DNA of 64,000 nt from Triops longicaudatus (GCA_022885665.1 JAGQDJ010000094.1:62001-126000), one strand, 5' to 3'; counted from the first letter of the stretch, positions 24,530 through 35,261 are shown. Notes: generated from the sequence alone by a model not told the origin. Program-made: numbers and translations.

Positions 24530-26200
24530 TCACCACTGGCAGTAAATTGTTTTGTCTAATCCCTTATAGTCGCCATGGTAACATAAAAGCCAGACCATAA
24601 CTCGTCCAGTAGAAACCATTATTTCGTATTCATCTTCAAAAACTTCTAAACGCAGTCGGGTCTTAGTGGTATTATAATCACCAAGATACTCTATAAGTAC
24701 ATTGTACTTGACTTCTAATCTATTTGACATATAAGCGAGGTTCCAAGGCTCTTCCCATTCTATACGAATGTCAGTCTTGCTTAGGAAGCAAGTGGGATTT
24801 TCTACGTTCAGGGGATACACTATACTCCGTGTAATGGGGTCAAGTGAGGGTGTATAGCTTCTCATGGTCGTAAGTAGGTCAACGTAAATGGGTTCAAGTT
24901 CGGTAACGTTTACATGAGTGTCTTGATACATAAAATAAATCCACTCAGGCCGGTAACAGCACTGCCCGGGTTTGACGGAGGTCATCGCTTCTAATTGTTG
25001 TTGTTCTTCAACTGGTAAATGTCGGATTCCTCCCAAAAACGCTGAATTTTCCGGATAAAAAATGGTATTACTCCGATTATGGTTCTCCCACGAAGCGTAG
25101 AATAGGTCCATGCCTTGCATATTAGCTAAAGTGCTATACGGCGTGACATCTTGGGCCGATACACCATACGGAAACAATTCCAGCAACCCTGAACCAGGTT
25201 TCATAAATAATTCGAGGATAAGCGCTGCTCCGTGCATCCCGACGACTGCCCGAGCTTGCCTGAAGCAGTGCAGTAATCCCAACCAATCCAGACTTTCATA
25301 GCTTGTGCGAACGACAGGGTGCTCGGTGGTATGCTTCTTCAGGGCCGAAAACACCTCATCGCCATTTAAAATTTTTCGCGTACCGAGTCTTTCCAGAAAT
25401 ACAGTGGCATTGTTGCATATGTTTGACTTCTCGGGCGCAGGCGGGATTTTGCCAATTAAATAGTCCGTGAATCGACGCATATTGTCTCCGTGGGTGCGGG
25501 TGGGCAACGCAGTTTGATCCCTGCCAAATCCGTAATTGTACCATACCGGAATTTTGCTGAGACCAACAAGCACCTCGCTAAAACAGACTAACGCGTCTGG
25601 GTTCAATTCCGCCAGCGTTTTGATTTCAAAGGGCTCTCGGGCAGAAAATGGCCGGTAGAGGTCTATAAGTGCTCCCAAAGCATTACCATCGATAAAAAAG
25701 AGCTGGTATTGACTAGCGCAGTGGGAAATGTTGCCCTGGCAAAGGTCATCGTATGTATGAAAAATGGGCAAAACTTCGTCGTGCAACGTGTGCATGATAT
25801 GGTCCGGTTTGAACCGATGAACTGCTATGATTTTATGCGGGTAGACCCGAATAGGAAATTTGGTACTCATTCCTGCCTCAATGACTCCCATATTGAGCAC
25901 CAGGACGTTGTGGTCACTCATTGAGTTCGTATCAACGAGTTCTTGAAAGAAAGCTGTTTTGTTGATTCCCGCAACAACGGAAGTTGGCCCGGCGCTGAAC
26001 ATGAAACGCTTGAGCGAAGGTAGGTAACAGAGGTTCTCGAAGCGACAGCGACGCTCATCGCGGTTGGCCCCTTGGCACCACACCGAGGTAACAACAGGTT
26101 CTTCGTCCCCATCGGCAAAAGTTCGAGGGTTCCAATAAACAACCCAAGTCAAGGCCACGGCAATAATGGCAAAAGCTGCAGCACTGGCAAGGACAGACAT
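24530..26200 (-). CDS. POMGNT2: POMGNT2-like O-mannose beta-1,4-GlcNAc transferase (GT61), intronless
   Basis: A single open frame of 556 residues from the ATG at 26200. The frame is open further upstream, but only TTG codons precede this ATG. Residues 1-23 are a type II signal anchor (MSVLASAAAFAII...). The luminal part starts with VWCQG and CRFENLCYLP, as in POMGNT2. It has HTLHDEVLP (about 137-145) and GMHGAALILELF with GSGLLELFPYG (about 321-344), the GT61/EOGT-type nucleotide-sugar region, and ends with a fibronectin III-like C-terminus. Human POMGNT2 is 580 residues. The enzyme extends O-mannose on alpha-dystroglycan in the ER (family knowledge). As I recall, Drosophila lacks it. EOGT is the main alternative but would be shorter and end in KDEL-type signals. 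Confidence 0.88.
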   Translation of the reverse strand: MSVLASAAAFAIIAVALTWVVYWNPRTFADGDEEPVVTSVWCQGANRDERRCRFENLCYLPSLKRFMFSAGPTSVVAGINKTAFFQELVDTNSMSDHNVLVLNMGVIEAGMSTKFPIRVYPHKIIAVHRFKPDHIMHTLHDEVLPIFHTYDDLCQGNISHCASQYQLFFIDGNALGALIDLYRPFSAREPFEIKTLAELNPDALVCFSEVLVGLSKIPVWYNYGFGRDQTALPTRTHGDNMRRFTDYLIGKIPPAPEKSNICNNATVFLERLGTRKILNGDEVFSALKKHTTEHPVVRTSYESLDWLGLLHCFRQARAVVGMHGAALILELFMKPGSGLLELFPYGVSAQDVTPYSTLANMQGMDLFYASWENHNRSNTIFYPENSAFLGGIRHLPVEEQQQLEAMTSVKPGQCCYRPEWIYFMYQDTHVNVTELEPIYVDLLTTMRSYTPSLDPITRSIVYPLNVENPTCFLSKTDIRIEWEEPWNLAYMSNRLEVKYNVLIEYLGDYNTTKTRLRLEVFEDEYEIMVSTGRVMVWLLCYHGDYKGLDKTIYCQW

Positions 26201-26676
26201 GGTAAAACTACAATACAAAGAATTAGGAAATTTGCTAACAAAATTCAATGAAATTACCAAATTTCATGCTCCCCAACCTGATGAAAACAGAAATCCCGCG
26301 CAAAGTTCGAGCAAGGGTAAATTAATATAACTGGGTTACCGTCACGTAAGAGAAGTTAGAAATACCAGTTCACCGCAAGGTTTTTTAGCTAAATTAAATG
26401 ATTTTCGAGCCATTCCAAATTGAGTGTTGTGATGTTTTTTACCTCCAATTAAAAAAAAGGGGAGGGGACTATCATAAACACGCACGCAAGACAAACACAG
26501 CGCACAAGTGAGCAGAGAGGAATGAGAATTGAAATAAGAATCCGCCTACTACGTAGCCCGACCTGGTCCCACCATGCTGGAGCTTGCCTCGATGTAGGAA
26601 ATTAGCCGTCGGGTGGCGTGAGCTGCTGGAATACAGGAAAAGCGTACCGTGTAGAAGAAAAACATTCAAAACCGCA
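26201..26676. promoter_or_regulatory. Divergent promoter region, POMGNT2-like and DMAC1-like genes
   Basis: These 476 bp separate two head-to-head ATGs. On the minus strand a TTGTATTGTAG just before the POMGNT2-like ATG could be the acceptor of a 5' UTR intron. No clear TATA box was seen. The bidirectional role is inferred from geometry only. Confidence 0.4.
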
Positions 26677-27026
26677 ATGATGTCTGAAACCAGGCCTAAA
26701 GAAAATGCTGACTGTCTTGGGTGTAGATTAGTTAGTGGATTTGGCCTGATTGGAGCAAGCATTTATATTGGCGTCCAAGCTTCCAGGCAGAAAGACGACT
26801 TATTGAAGCAAACAGCCGCCAAATCGCTCCGATGGTCTCAAAAAACTGGACCTTTGGCGATGCAGCTTATAGCGGCAAGTAGGTTTTACTGAGCTACGTA
26901 GTTTTGGAGCTGTTTTGGTACTTAAATTGGGTATTTCTTTTCACAGGTGTTGCAGCAGTTGGTACGGCAAGGCTTTTAAATATTTATCCTTTTAACGTCA
27001 CACATAAAAGTTGGTCGGAGTCATAG
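26677..27026 (+). CDS. DMAC1: DMAC1/TMEM261-like small membrane protein (2 exons)
   Basis: Exon 1 is 26677-26878, with a GTAGGT donor after one base of the codon. Exon 2 is 26947-27026, with a TTCACAG acceptor. Together they encode 93 residues. The N-terminus has DCLGCRLVSGFGLIGASIYI, matching the CxxC plus glycine-rich helix of the DMAC1 (TMEM261) domain. A second hydrophobic helix (GPLAMQLIAASVAAVGTARL) crosses the splice junction. In mammals DMAC1 is an inner-mitochondrial-membrane factor for assembling the distal membrane arm of complex I. The match rests on the CxxC-helix motif, size and two-helix layout. Two adjacent ATGs (26677, 26680) could serve as start. Confidence 0.75.
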
Positions 27027-27218
27027 ATTTTTATTTCGAGTCGCTCCTCCGTATTCACAACTCTGTAAAACTCTGCAATACAAAATAATAATTTACAATT
27101 CAATTGTCTAGTAATCAATCCTCGTAAGAACAAAGTGTTTATATAAATCAATAATGTTCAACGTAGTGCTATTTACCCGGAAAATGGGAAATCATTAAAG
27201 GGAAATTATAGAAAAAAA

Positions 27219-27291
27219 CGAGCCTGCCAGGAGTCGAACCTGGAATCTTCTGATCCGTAGTCAGACGCGTTATCCATTGCGCCACAGGCCC
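27219..27291 (-). tRNA. tRNA-Arg (ACG)
   Basis: A 73-nt cloverleaf with GGGCCTG pairing to CAGGCTC (one G-U), D arm GGCGCAATGGATAACGC, anticodon loop CTACGGA (anticodon ACG), and T arm CCAGGTTCGACTCCTGG. A seven-T terminator follows on its strand. Confidence 0.95.
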
Positions 27292-27598
27292 TGTTAATGA
27301 ATATGTGTTCAGCACGTTTCGACTTCTTTATTTCCTTTCAGTGTACTCCTGGGGAGGAAATCGTTTCTTTCTCGTGTTGACAGCGCGAGGAAGTAAACAG
27401 TTGAATAGAAGGATGTCAGGAACTGGAATTGGGACTCTAGTCAAACGAAATGAAACGATTCTAGTGGCAAACAAGTGTTGGTTAGTCTAGTACTTAAAAC
27501 CGATCACCTACAGAACACACATATGTTCTTTAAAAAGTAAAACAAAAAACGAACAAAAAAGCATTCTGTAAAATGGTCTGTGTATTCTTTTAGAATCA

Positions 27599-28117
27599 AT
27601 GGCGTCTAAACATCTTTTGGACAAACTATCGAAGAAAGAGCTGCGTGCCGCTGTGAGGTCGGGATCTCTCAAGGAATTTTTAAATCTACCATGCGGCGCG
27701 GAGGTTTTCGAAGATTACCTCAACACCCAAGGGGATAACAAGAAGTATTGGAATTGCTGGAAGTGCACTCGAGAGGTGTTAAGTCTTGCCCTAATAGGAA
27801 ACGATAGCAAATTACTGGAATGCGTTTCTCAGTGCTACGAAACTCATTTCGATTTAAGGGTTGACACAGAAAGTAGAGTTGATTTTCTAAGTCGAGAAGA
27901 GTTAAACAGAATTGAGGAATTTATCGATGGTGATACAAATCAGAGACAAGAAATTTGTAGTATTTTTCAGCGTGTAAACAGTGAGATGTTTGATCGCTTA
28001 GATGAAGGCATTTTTAAACCTTGTTTCCTCAAACTCCTCGCTGAAAAAGCTGGAAAAGAAAAAGATATCCAACGAAAGTCAGAACAATCCAAAGAACTCA
28101 AATGCAACGCACTGTGA
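27599..28117 (+). CDS. RGS-domain-like protein, tandem copy 1 (intronless)
   Basis: 172 residues from the ATG at 27599. The body is a single helical domain: GSLKEFLNLPCGAEVFEDYL, then KKYWNCWKCTREVL, later the RVDFLSREELNRIEEFI segment and NSEMFDRLDEGIFKPCFLKLL. This order (FL...F..YL, ...YW.CW....E, ...I......, ...F......V......F....) follows the nine-helix RGS box that binds G-alpha subunits. The usual Asn/Leu contacts are not obvious, so G-alpha GAP activity is unproven. A TTCTTTTAG just before the ATG could be a 5' UTR acceptor. The C-terminus is Lys/Glu-rich with a terminal CNAL that resembles a prenylation CaaX box (Cys, Asn, Ala, Leu), which is suggestive only. Confidence 0.7.
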   Translation: MASKHLLDKLSKKELRAAVRSGSLKEFLNLPCGAEVFEDYLNTQGDNKKYWNCWKCTREVLSLALIGNDSKLLECVSQCYETHFDLRVDTESRVDFLSREELNRIEEFIDGDTNQRQEICSIFQRVNSEMFDRLDEGIFKPCFLKLLAEKAGKEKDIQRKSEQSKELKCNAL

Positions 28118-28589
28118 ATTTCAGACTAATATAAGTCTTTCCATTTCCCTCCTTTTCAATTTCGCGAAATATTTATGTAAATTCGCACACTGGTTTGTTG
28201 GCTGGAATAGCAAGAATACATCTATTAACTGTCAAACGTCTGTTTGCACTGTTTTCATCAAAGTCTTAAAGGTAGCTGTACACACAACGTGAAGGCAACG
28301 TCAGGCAAAAATACAAACATACGTGAAGGGGAACTAAGTGACAAATCGAGTTCAGTTGTTAGCCTAAAAATCTCACAGGATGCCCAGTTTTAGGTTATCG
28401 CAGTTAACATTACGGACGTTCTTCCATAGGGCCTCAATCTTTTTCGCTTTTTCCTTTCGCTATTTGCGTTTTATTTTTGTTACTGCATTATGCAGCATAT
28501 CCAATGCAGTTCACCAAGTTTAAAGTGAACGGCAGTGGTTCGCATTTGGTGCGTAAAAAGTCTGCATTGTAACTAAGTTTTTTTTTTCA

Positions 28590-28743
28590 TTTGAATCATT
28601 GCGGGCTTGATAAAGTAAGATAGTAACTTCCCGTGAATAAAGTTCCCTAGCTGTATTCCTGGTACGAACTGATTTGAGTCATTACGGGCTTGGTAAAGTA
28701 AGATAGTAACTTCCCGTGAATAAAGTTCCCTAGCTGTATTCCT
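28590..28743 (+). repeat. Two 71-bp direct repeats, period 83 bp
   Basis: The copies TTTGAATCATTGCGGGC... and TTTGAGTCATTACGGGC... each end CTGTATTCCT and are separated by 12 bp (GGTACGAACTGA). A third single copy is at about 29920-29988 in unit 2. It lies in the spacer between tandem RGS-like genes and shows stepwise slippage or unequal exchange after the large duplication. Confidence 0.85.
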
Positions 28744-28910
28744 AATGAAATTTATTCCCACACTTCGAGAGCACAATTCGAGTGGCAAACAAGTGTTGGT
28801 TAGTCTAATACTTAACACCGATTACCTACAGAACACACATATATTCTTTAAAAAGTAAAAAAACTAACAAAAAAACATAAAAAAATGACCTGTGTATTCT
28901 TTTAGAACAA

Positions 28911-29396
28911 ATGGCGTCTTTAGAACATCTTTTGGCCAGGCTATCGGAGGAAGATCTGCGTGCCGCTGTGAGGTCGGGATCTCTCAAGGAATTTTTAAAT
29001 CTACCATGCGGCGCGGAGGTTTTCGAAGCTTACCTCAACAACCTAGGGGATAACAAGAAGTATTGGAATTGCTGGAAGTGCACACAAGAAGTGTTACGTC
29101 TTGACGGAGTTGGAAACGATGACACATTACGGCACAGCGTTTCTAAGTGCTGCGAAACTCATTTCAAATTAATGGTTGACACAGAAAGTAGAGTTGATTT
29201 TCTAAGTCCAGAAGAATTAATCAGAATTGAAAAATTTATCGATGGTGATACAAATCAGAGACAAGAAATTTTTAGTATTTTTCGGCGTGTAGACAGTGAG
29301 ATATTTGACCGCTTGGATGAAAGCATTTTTAAAATTTATTTTCTCCCAGTTCTCGCTGAAAGAGCTGAAAGAGCTGAAAGAGACAACGATATCTAA
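28911..29396 (+). CDS. RGS-domain-like protein, tandem copy 2 (intronless)
   Basis: 161 residues, very close to copy 1 through residue 145 or so (GSLKEFLNLPCGAEVFEAYL, KKYWNCWKCTQEVL, RVDFLSPEELIRIEKFIDG). It differs mainly at the C-terminus, where a RAERAERDND repeat precedes an earlier stop. The CNAL tail of copy 1 is therefore lost, although the DNA after the stop still encodes it in another frame. The frame is intact, so it is likely a functional young paralog. Confidence 0.7.
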   Translation: MASLEHLLARLSEEDLRAAVRSGSLKEFLNLPCGAEVFEAYLNNLGDNKKYWNCWKCTQEVLRLDGVGNDDTLRHSVSKCCETHFKLMVDTESRVDFLSPEELIRIEKFIDGDTNQRQEIFSIFRRVDSEIFDRLDESIFKIYFLPVLAERAERAERDNDI

Positions 29397-30352
29397 CGAA
29401 AGTCAGAACAATCCAAAGAACTATAAATGCAACGCACTGTGGATTTCAGACTAATATAAGTCTTTCTATTTCTCTCCTTTTAAATTTCGCGAAATATTTA
29501 TGTAAATTCGCACACTGGTTTGTTGGCTGGAATAGCAAGAATACATCTATCAACTGTCAAACGTCTGTTTGCACTTTTTTCCATAAAAATCGTAAAGGTA
29601 GCTGTACACACAACGTGAAGGCAGCGTCACGTAAAAATACAAACAAACATACTTGAAGGGGAACAAGGTGACAAATCGAGTTCAATTGTTAGCCTAAAAA
29701 TCTCACAAGATGCCGAGTTTTAGGTTATCGCAGTTAACATTACGGACGTTCTTCCATAGGGCTTGAATCTTTTTCGTTTTTCCTTTCGCTATTTGCGTTT
29801 TATTTTTGTTACTATATTATGCAGCATATCCAATGCAGTTCACCAAGTGTAAAGTGAACGGCAATAGTTCGCATTTGGTGCGTAAAAAGTCTGCATTGTA
29901 ACCAAGTTTTTTTTTTCATTTGATTCATTGCGGGCTTGATAAATTAAGATAGTAACTTTCCGTGAATAAAGTTCCCTAGCTGTATTCCTAATGAAATTTA
30001 TTCCCGCACTTCGAGAGCACATCCGCTTAAGATCGGATATTTAAAGTAATAGGCCACGCCTCCGACAGCCCCGATGCGGTATTTGCCATGCCAGTGTTGG
30101 CAACTCAAAACCTAAATAAATACAGCTTCAAAATCTAGTCGTCTTCAGGAATGGTACCAGTAGAAATAATGAGTGTTTCGATCTGACACATTTTAAATCC
30201 ATTTCGTTTGAATATGAAAAATCCATAGAAAATAGTGAAATAGATTTGCGTTGTTAGATCTTGCCGAAGAAGAGGGTAATTTCAAAGGACCAAGCAAGAA
30301 ACAGCAGTGCTTGAAAACTAATATTTATATCCCTGTGTAATATTTAGGTAAA

Positions 30353-30844
30353 ATGTCTGCCGAAGGAATTTTAGCAACATTTCCCAAGGAACAGCTTCAT
30401 GAAGCTGTAAGAGTAGGGAGCTTAGAAGCCTTTTTGCAGTTACAAGATGGACCAGACTTTTTCGAAACTTACATGCGTGCTCAAGAACCGGAGAGCAAAA
30501 AATACTGGGAATGCTGGAAGCTAATAAAAGAACTTGAAAACGTAGCTAACAGCCGGACAATCGCGTTACAGGTTGCTAAAGAATGCTATTTAATTCACAT
30601 CGCATTGGGAGCAAATGCGGACAACAAAATTGATGGTCTGAGCCGTGCCCATCGCCAACAAATAAACCGATTAATTAATCAATGCAAAGAAGATCCAACT
30701 AAGGACCTCAACGATATACTTGTCAAATTCAAACATGTGGAAAAACTTGTCTTTGAACAGCTGGATCAGATCGTGTTCCAGACACGTGTCCGGAAAATAC
30801 TCAAGGAAGAAGTGGAAAGAAGAAAACGGTGCAATTCGCCTTAG
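30353..30844 (+). CDS. RGS-domain-like protein, older paralog (intronless)
   Basis: 163 residues: MSAEGILATFPKEQLHEAVR, then GSLEAFLQLQDGPDFFETYM, KKYWECWKLIKEL and AKECYLIHIALGANADNKID, ending with the helix VEKLVFEQLDQIVFQTRVRKIL. It shares domain layout and key spacing with the two upstream copies but is clearly more diverged, so it represents an older duplication. Of the three it reads most like a canonical RGS box. A TATTTAG just before the ATG could be a 5' UTR acceptor. No signal peptide or membrane segment is present. Confidence 0.75.
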   Translation: MSAEGILATFPKEQLHEAVRVGSLEAFLQLQDGPDFFETYMRAQEPESKKYWECWKLIKELENVANSRTIALQVAKECYLIHIALGANADNKIDGLSRAHRQQINRLINQCKEDPTKDLNDILVKFKHVEKLVFEQLDQIVFQTRVRKILKEEVERRKRCNSP

Positions 30845-31740
30845 TATTTGCCCTTCATGAGCTGTCTGTCATGTTTAGGGGCAAACTTCTTTCGTCTCTT
30901 AGCATATCAAATGTGCTTTATTGTTTCAAAATCTGCAATATTCTGTGCCTCTGTTATACTGTTGAATGTATACTGTGCCTTGCACCTAAACTGCCTTTAA
31001 ATTGCAATACATTTCTTTATCTTACCACCATATAAATTAATTCTTTACACCTGAGCCTCCGCTTTGAAAGGAAGTTGATGAAACAAATAAAACTATAGTT
31101 GCAGTCTTGACGTTGTACACACAACAGTTGCGCGTACGGTATTTTATCACCTTTGTTATCTTCTTCACAGTATTTGAAAGTACTACATAAAAATTGCATT
31201 AGTATTCAAAAGTAATATTTACGTTAGCTGTAGTGAGTTCAAGAAAACTGTCTATATTAATATGCTTTGTCTTCCACACTTTTGTAATCCCATGTAAGAC
31301 TGTTAGAAATTAAGCTCGAACTAATTAACCTTTCTCCTTTAACCTTTTAAGTTTATCCGACCTAAAACTTTTACATTGACTTGACCCTGACTCCCTTTAA
31401 CTAACCTTGCTTGACCTAGATCATGACCGTTTCCTGACACTGAGCACACTCTATCACAATCAGTCATTTTGTCTATAATTTTAGAGTGAGGCAGTCATTC
31501 AGCCTAGTGCACTTGTATTACGCGGTCGTAATGCTCGGTTCGCTGTTTCATCGCACGACAGCCGAGTGAGTCACCGTTCACCATCAACAACGCCTCCATT
31601 CTCAAAGTGTAGCCAACGCTAACGCTAACGTGCTCGAAGAGAAAGTCCATTGTGAAATTTTCGCATTTTTGCTCCGAAATGTAAGTTTAATAATCTAAGT
31701 TGAAGCTTAGATTTAATTTATGATTTTCTTTGACAGAAGC
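30845..31740 (+). promoter_or_regulatory. Pep-like upstream region with 5' UTR intron
   Basis: This region lies between the third RGS-like gene and the Pep-like ATG. A GTAAGT donor at 31681 and a TTTGACAG acceptor ending at 31736 define a 56-bp 5' UTR intron just before the ATG at 31741. The likely first exon lies roughly in 31490-31680. No TATA box is clear. Several TCAGT-like initiator matches occur near 31460-31510. Confidence 0.5.
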
Positions 31741-34700
31741 ATGTCATACTACCGTGATAAACCAGGGCCATACCGTGGCATGGGCGGCCGAGGGGGAGGT
31801 AATAATTTCAATAACCACCAAGCTCAGAATGCGAATTTTGGCGGCCGTCAGCCGCAAAGAAACCAAGGTGGCTATGGTTACGATTCTCCGCGCAACCTCA
31901 ATTTCGATGACCGGCGTAACTACCCAGGTCCGGCCTTCGATCAACCGCCTTTTAGATCTAACCATAACAGCAGTAACCACTTTGATGATTACGATCCAAG
32001 AGACAGAGATACCAGGGGCATGAATGGTGGGCAGTGGGATAGGGATCACAGACGCCCTGGACCTCCGCATACCAACGAGTCCATGCGAGGCAACGCTAAT
32101 CCAGCGTCACTCTTACCTAACCCGCCTGCAGGCAGTTCCAACAATATTTTGGCTCTGAGCTTGATCTCAAGCCTTTTGCAGCAGCAACAAGGCTTGCCTC
32201 AGCTGCTTGATCGGCCACATGGACCTCAGCAGATGCATAATAACCGTTCTGCTGGCAATATGCCATATAACGCAGGGCCTGGTGAAAGGCGTCCGATGAA
32301 CAGAGGTTTCCAAGAAGATCACGGCCCCAGTCCTAAGATGCCCAGAATGGACGAAGGATTCAAGGTAAAACATCCTCCCTCCTTTAGGTGCATCCCCAAA
32401 GCTGTCTGAGAAATACTGTGTGCCCCTGAGGCAAACTATCAGCATATCCGATTGCGGTGGTGCATTCGAAAACGAGTTTTTAAAAAACCTGCACATTTCT
32501 CCATGACGGCTGGTTGGGGTCTTTCCTGTCTCGATTTTCTGCGCCAATTGCGCAAGTTGGTTTCGGTCCAACATTCTCTCTACTTTTCTCATCCTCTGGA
32601 AGCGAAATGTCGTTCAAATTCGTATTTGACTACCGTTGTTCAGATTCGTATTTGAGTACTGTCGTTCAAATTTGTATTTGAGTACTGTCGTTCGAAAGTT
32701 ACGAAGCCAGTATACATGGCTGTCTGGTATTATAATCTCTAGCCAGGCAAGATCTCTGATTGTAGCTCCGCTTTTATAGACTCCTTCGGGCAGGGGCCGT
32801 AATTCGGAAAGAGGTCGTGGGCGTGGTCGAGAGCGCTCGCGCTCAGCCACTATCGCCTCCCCCTCGACGTCTCTTCCGCGCCGTTTGGCTACCCCGCCTG
32901 TTTCTCAACCTCGAACCACACCCAATACTGCTCCTCCGGCAGCCAAAGGCAAAGGACAAGGTCGTGGTGGGAAGAAAAAGGGGCGTGGTCGCAAGATCAC
33001 GTACACACCCGCTCCTTCAGCTAGCAATACTGCTCATGCTGCTAGTACGGCTGCCACAGCTCCTCAAACTGAGGGCCAAGCTGGGTCTGAGACACAAGCT
33101 GCACCAAAAGCGGAAGCGGCAGCAACTCCAGCTCAGGGTCAAGAAAACACCACAACTGGAACTGAAAACAATCAAACTTCCGGAGATACCCCAGCTCCTC
33201 CAGCTGAAGACAAGGCTACTGAGGGAGACAAAACGTTAGAGTCTAAAATTGACGCAACTAGGTAAGCAAATTATTGCTGTTGAGTGAAATGTTTGTCTCG
33301 GAGTCGAATTAAGTGACTTGGGACAGAACTTCCGCTTTACAAATACGTTCCGCCTCTTGAAGGTGTAAGAACGACGCACTGGTGCAATATTTATTGCAAT
33401 CGCCATGTATTGTGTATGTGATGACCCAGAAAGCTCCCTGGACTCATTCCCGAGAGGAATGGGTATCGATAAAAGAATTTAGATTTAGCCTTAAGAGCTG
33501 TGATGTGTGCGGACGGTGTCTTACGCTGCGTCGCGTTCGCAATGTCGTTGATTTTTAGTTGTCATTGTTTAGTTGCCAGAGTTGATGAGTGCGAGAATAC
33601 TTAGGCTGGGCTTGTTTTATTATGAATGTAATTTTAGGGAGGAAAGCAAAGGTACTGAAACAACGGAAGAAAAGGTCGAAGAGAAGGAAGGAGCTGAAGT
33701 GAGCCAGAAAACGGGTGATGATGAGATGAAGTCACCTGGTTCAACAAGTGCAACCAATACTAGAAAGAAAGGAGACAAAGATAGCACGCCTTATGCAGGT
33801 TTGCCGAAAGAGCTCCTTTACTGTCACGTGTGCACGAAGCACATGCGAGATGGAACGGTAAGTTACATCACTTTTTTCATACTCACATATTATGAACGAT
33901 TTTCGTGCGATTTTTTGTGGGTGTGATGTGCGCTAATTATTACATTTCTTATTACGAAGTCGTTCACGAATCATCTTGGCGGTCGCGCTCATCAACTTTT
34001 GATGAAGAAGTTGGAAGAGAGTTATGAACTTCGTGGGAACTTGATTCGTCATTATGTTGCTGTAAGTATCGTGTATCAAATGTATGCGGTGAAGTGTTAA
34101 GTTAATTTACTGTATAGATGGAAGAACAACGCCGAAATGTCGAGTTAGACCGTTTGTATCGTTTGGGTAAAGCTCACAATATCCAGCAAGATTTTTGTGC
34201 TATGTGCAATCTCAAATTTTTCGGCAATGTTTCGATTCATCGGAAAACACCTTTGCATCAAGTAAGCTTTTTATGTATATTTTTAAAATATTTATATTTA
34301 TTTTTTTCCGTTTAACATTCATTCTTGTTTGTAATATGTTTCATCATTTTTACACATAGGCTTTAAAACGTTTCTTGCATCCGACCTGCAACGTTTGTAA
34401 GAAGGAATTTTCGAACCGTGTGGATCGCGATTTCCACAAATTGACGGCCGAGCATCTTAAGGTAAAAATATGCGCCATACACAATTTTGTAAACGAAAAT
34501 CTGCTAATATTATCTTCACATTGTTTTCTTAATTTTTTGACATGCGATGAATCTTTTTCACAGGCCGTGGCATCTTTAGAAGGCAAAATTGTTAAGAATA
34601 CCGAAGATGAAGTGGAAGATTTCGGTTCACTGTTGGAATTTTTGTCGTCTTGTAAAGATGAACCTAGCGACCTATCCGAAAGTGCCATTTTCGGTGATTA

Positions 34701-35261
34701 TAACCCAGAGGAACCTATAGGTATTGTGTATTAAAACTTCAATTATGCTCCTAATCTTTTTACAAATTATTTTTTTAAAGGCCAAACCATGGTAAAGCGT
34801 ATTGACGCATTTTATTGTCGAGTGTGTCGTATCATTTTGTCCAGTGAAGCTGAAACTGGGGCTCATTGTCGCACCAAAGCTCATTATGACAATTACAGTA
34901 CGGCTGTGAAACAAGCCGTAGAAGGCAAGAAAACCTTTCCCAGTGTGGTAATTCAAATTACATATAGAGCACTCGATTTTTGTCCAAATGCTTATTTTGT
35001 TGTGTTTGACTGTTCGAATAGGAACCTTCGCAAGTTGAACAAAAAGAAGAAAGCATTGCAGTTGCTGAAGAGCCTACTCCGGCCCCTCAGACTGAAACAG
35101 CTACCGAGACTGCTGATGAAGTAAAAGAAGCTCGAGAAAACAGCAGTGAAGCTCCAGCAGCAGCTGAGTTAAAAATGGAAGTGGACAAACCAGAAGAAAA
35201 ATCCGAAGATCAGAAAGCGGAAGAGAACATCCCCGAAGTACCTGTTACAGAGGCCAACTGA
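31741..35261 (+). CDS. Pep: Pep-like zinc-finger nuclear protein (9 coding exons)
   Basis: Exons 31741-32364, 32780-33261, 33638-33857, 33960-34061, 34118-34261, 34360-34461, 34564-34720, 34781-34947 and 35022-35261 join in phase to give 745 residues (Drosophila PEP is about 716). The N-terminus is an RG/N/Q-rich segment (YRGMGGRGGGNNF), followed by RGRGRGRERSRS and a KKKGRGRK basic patch, then Ala/Pro/Glu linker. The zinc fingers are C2H2 of the dsRNA-binding/CIZ1 type: LLYCHVCTKHM...HLGGRAH, FCAMCNLKFF...H..TPLH, TCNVCKKEF...H.LTAEH and FYCRVCRIIL...H..KAH. The C-terminus is Glu/Ala-rich and ends PVTEAN. PEP binds nucleic acid in hnRNP complexes at active (ecdysone-puff) loci. The match to Pep is strong; CIZ1 is the vertebrate relative. 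Confidence 0.88.

Larger units (their letters stand above)
27463..30020 (+). repeat. Tandem duplication of about 1.25 kb carrying an RGS-like gene
   Basis: Unit 1 (about 27463-28775) and unit 2 (about 28781-30020) both start AGTGGCAAACAAGTGTTGG and both include about 130 bp of upstream sequence, the gene and about 600 bp of downstream sequence. Unit 1 is longer because it contains an extra 83-bp tandem period (71-bp copies at 28590-28660 and 28673-28743). The sequences are near-identical by eye outside scattered substitutions, so the event is recent. Confidence 0.85.

Noticed and set aside
32167..32592. Minus-strand 141-residue frame over Pep-like exon 1
   Set aside because: Shadow of the true + strand coding exon and its intron.
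32885..33265. Pep-like exon 2 first read with acceptor at 32793 (TTCGGGCAG)
   Set aside because: That acceptor breaks phase with exon 1. The acceptor CTTTTATAG ending at 32779 restores phase 0 and extends the RG-rich segment.
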